Part shown: positions 6,245-6,706 of the stretch, one piece after another
Numbering within the stretch: the stretch's first letter is position 1
Layout of the letters: every line of letters begins with the position of its first letter
NCBI GenBank assembly: GCA_913048545.1
Contig: CAJWWH010000092.1
Location: 1 to 6,706 of the forward strand
DNA from: an uncultured Opitutia bacterium
GTDB lineage: Bacteria; Verrucomicrobiota; Verrucomicrobiae; Opitutales; MB11C04
Direction of reading: 5' to 3'
DNA: 6,706 nt
Program-made: the position numbers and the translations under genes
The notes under the pieces: model-generated
Told to the model about the DNA's origin: nothing
Databases searched by the model: none
Seen by the model: the letters and a program-made list of their open reading frames with translations, nothing else

Positions 6245-6254
6245 TATTTATACT
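6245..6254 (+). promoter_or_regulatory. Candidate thyA -10 box, mirror image of the divergent promoter
   Basis: TATTTATACT (6245-6254) contains a TATACT -10 box and is the exact reverse complement of AGTATAAATA at 6208-6217, which holds the divergent gene's -10. The start site would be near 6261, leaving about 17 nt of T-rich leader. No good -35 is found 16-19 bp upstream. Confidence 0.4.
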
Positions 6255-6277
6255 CAACTTTTTTTGTTATTCTGTAA

Positions 6278-6706
6278 ATGAAGAATTATTTAAATTTGCT
6301 TAAGAGAGTGCTTGAAAATGGTGCATACCGGGATGATCGTACCGGAACGGGAACCTGGTCGGTTTTCGGAGAACAGGAAAGATTTCGCTTGGATGAGAGT
6401 TTTCCCTTGTTAACCACAAAAAAACTTCATCTTCGCTCTATTATTCATGAGTTACTCTGGTTTCTTAAGGGGGACACCAACATTCAGTATCTGCAGGAGA
6501 ATAAAGTGAAGATATGGGATGAATGGGCTGATGAAAATGGAGACCTAGGACCGGTTTATGGTGCCCAGTGGACAAAATGGAAACGGCCCGACGGTATGCA
6601 TATTAATCAAATTCAGGAGGTGGTTAACTCGATAAGAAATGATCCTGACAGTCGGAGGCATATTGTATGTGCATGGAACCCCGGTGAATTACATCTCATG
6701 GCCCTG
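6278..6706 (+). CDS. thyA: Thymidylate synthase, N-terminal 143 residues (3' end outside window)
   Basis: ThyA methylates dUMP to dTMP using methylene-tetrahydrofolate, producing dihydrofolate, in the cytoplasm. From the ATG at 6278, 143 residues are visible of about 264 usual. Seen: DDRTGTGT (19-26) with phosphate-binding Arg21, [22 protein letters not shown] (42-63), [19 protein letters not shown] (80-98) with Trp80, and DPDSRRHIV (122-130) with the Arg126-Arg127 pair that reaches the partner subunit's active site in the known dimer. It ends at [11 protein letters not shown]; the catalytic Cys (PCH motif) should follow immediately outside the window. It is the only plus-strand gene and diverges from the secreted-protein gene. 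No Shine-Dalgarno precedes the start. Identity is certain; completeness cannot be judged. Confidence 0.98.
   Translation, partial: MKNYLNLLKRVLENGAYRDDRTGTGTWSVFGEQERFRLDESFPLLTTKKLHLRSIIHELLWFLKGDTNIQYLQENKVKIWDEWADENGDLGPVYGAQWTKWKRPDGMHINQIQEVVNSIRNDPDSRRHIVCAWNPGELHLMAL

Overview
The window reads as ordinary chromosomal DNA of a bacterium with moderate GC content, probably Gram-negative. It has no phage, plasmid, insertion-sequence, CRISPR or other mobile signature. Gene content (a siroheme-type methyltransferase fused to uroporphyrinogen-III synthase, a catalase-peroxidase, class I ketol-acid reductoisomerase) and the near absence of Shine-Dalgarno sequences would fit a marine Verrucomicrobiota/PVC-type organism. 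That placement is an impression from protein style and gene order, not a demonstrated identity.

Layout: all genes but one lie on the minus strand. Read in the direction of transcription from the right end, they are: a secreted basic protein of unknown function (6197-5388); tRNA-Val(UAC) with encoded CCA (5313-5237); ilvN, acetolactate synthase small subunit (5222-4737); ilvC, ketol-acid reductoisomerase (4685-3657); hemC, hydroxymethylbilane synthase (3590-2739); a cobA-hemD fusion (2751-1204); trpF, phosphoribosylanthranilate isomerase (1198-554); and the 5' part of katG, catalase-peroxidase (365 to beyond position 1). At the right edge the 5' part of thyA runs on the plus strand (6278 to the edge), divergent from the secreted-protein gene across 80 bp. 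No gene-free stretch exceeds 300 bp; the longest is the 188 bp AT-rich gap between trpF and katG.

Functionally there are three blocks. The first is branched-chain amino acid synthesis: tRNA-Val, ilvN and ilvC follow each other closely, although the catalytic subunit gene ilvB is not in the window. The second is tetrapyrrole synthesis: hemC makes hydroxymethylbilane, the HemD half of the fusion closes it to uroporphyrinogen III, and the CobA half can methylate that to precorrin-2 for siroheme or cobalamin. hemC overlaps cobA-hemD by 13 bp and trpF follows after 5 bp, so these three form a tight operon with an out-of-place tryptophan gene at its end. The third is katG, which consumes heme and lies directly downstream with its own upstream region.

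The most interesting signals are small: the tRNA-Val ending 14 nt before the ilvN start; twin palindromes with an identical CGT centre, 21 bp apart, over a strong extended -10 promoter before hemC; a mirror-image promoter pair between thyA and the secreted-protein gene; and a 9-bp inverted repeat upstream of katG. I found no evidence for a new multi-gene system.
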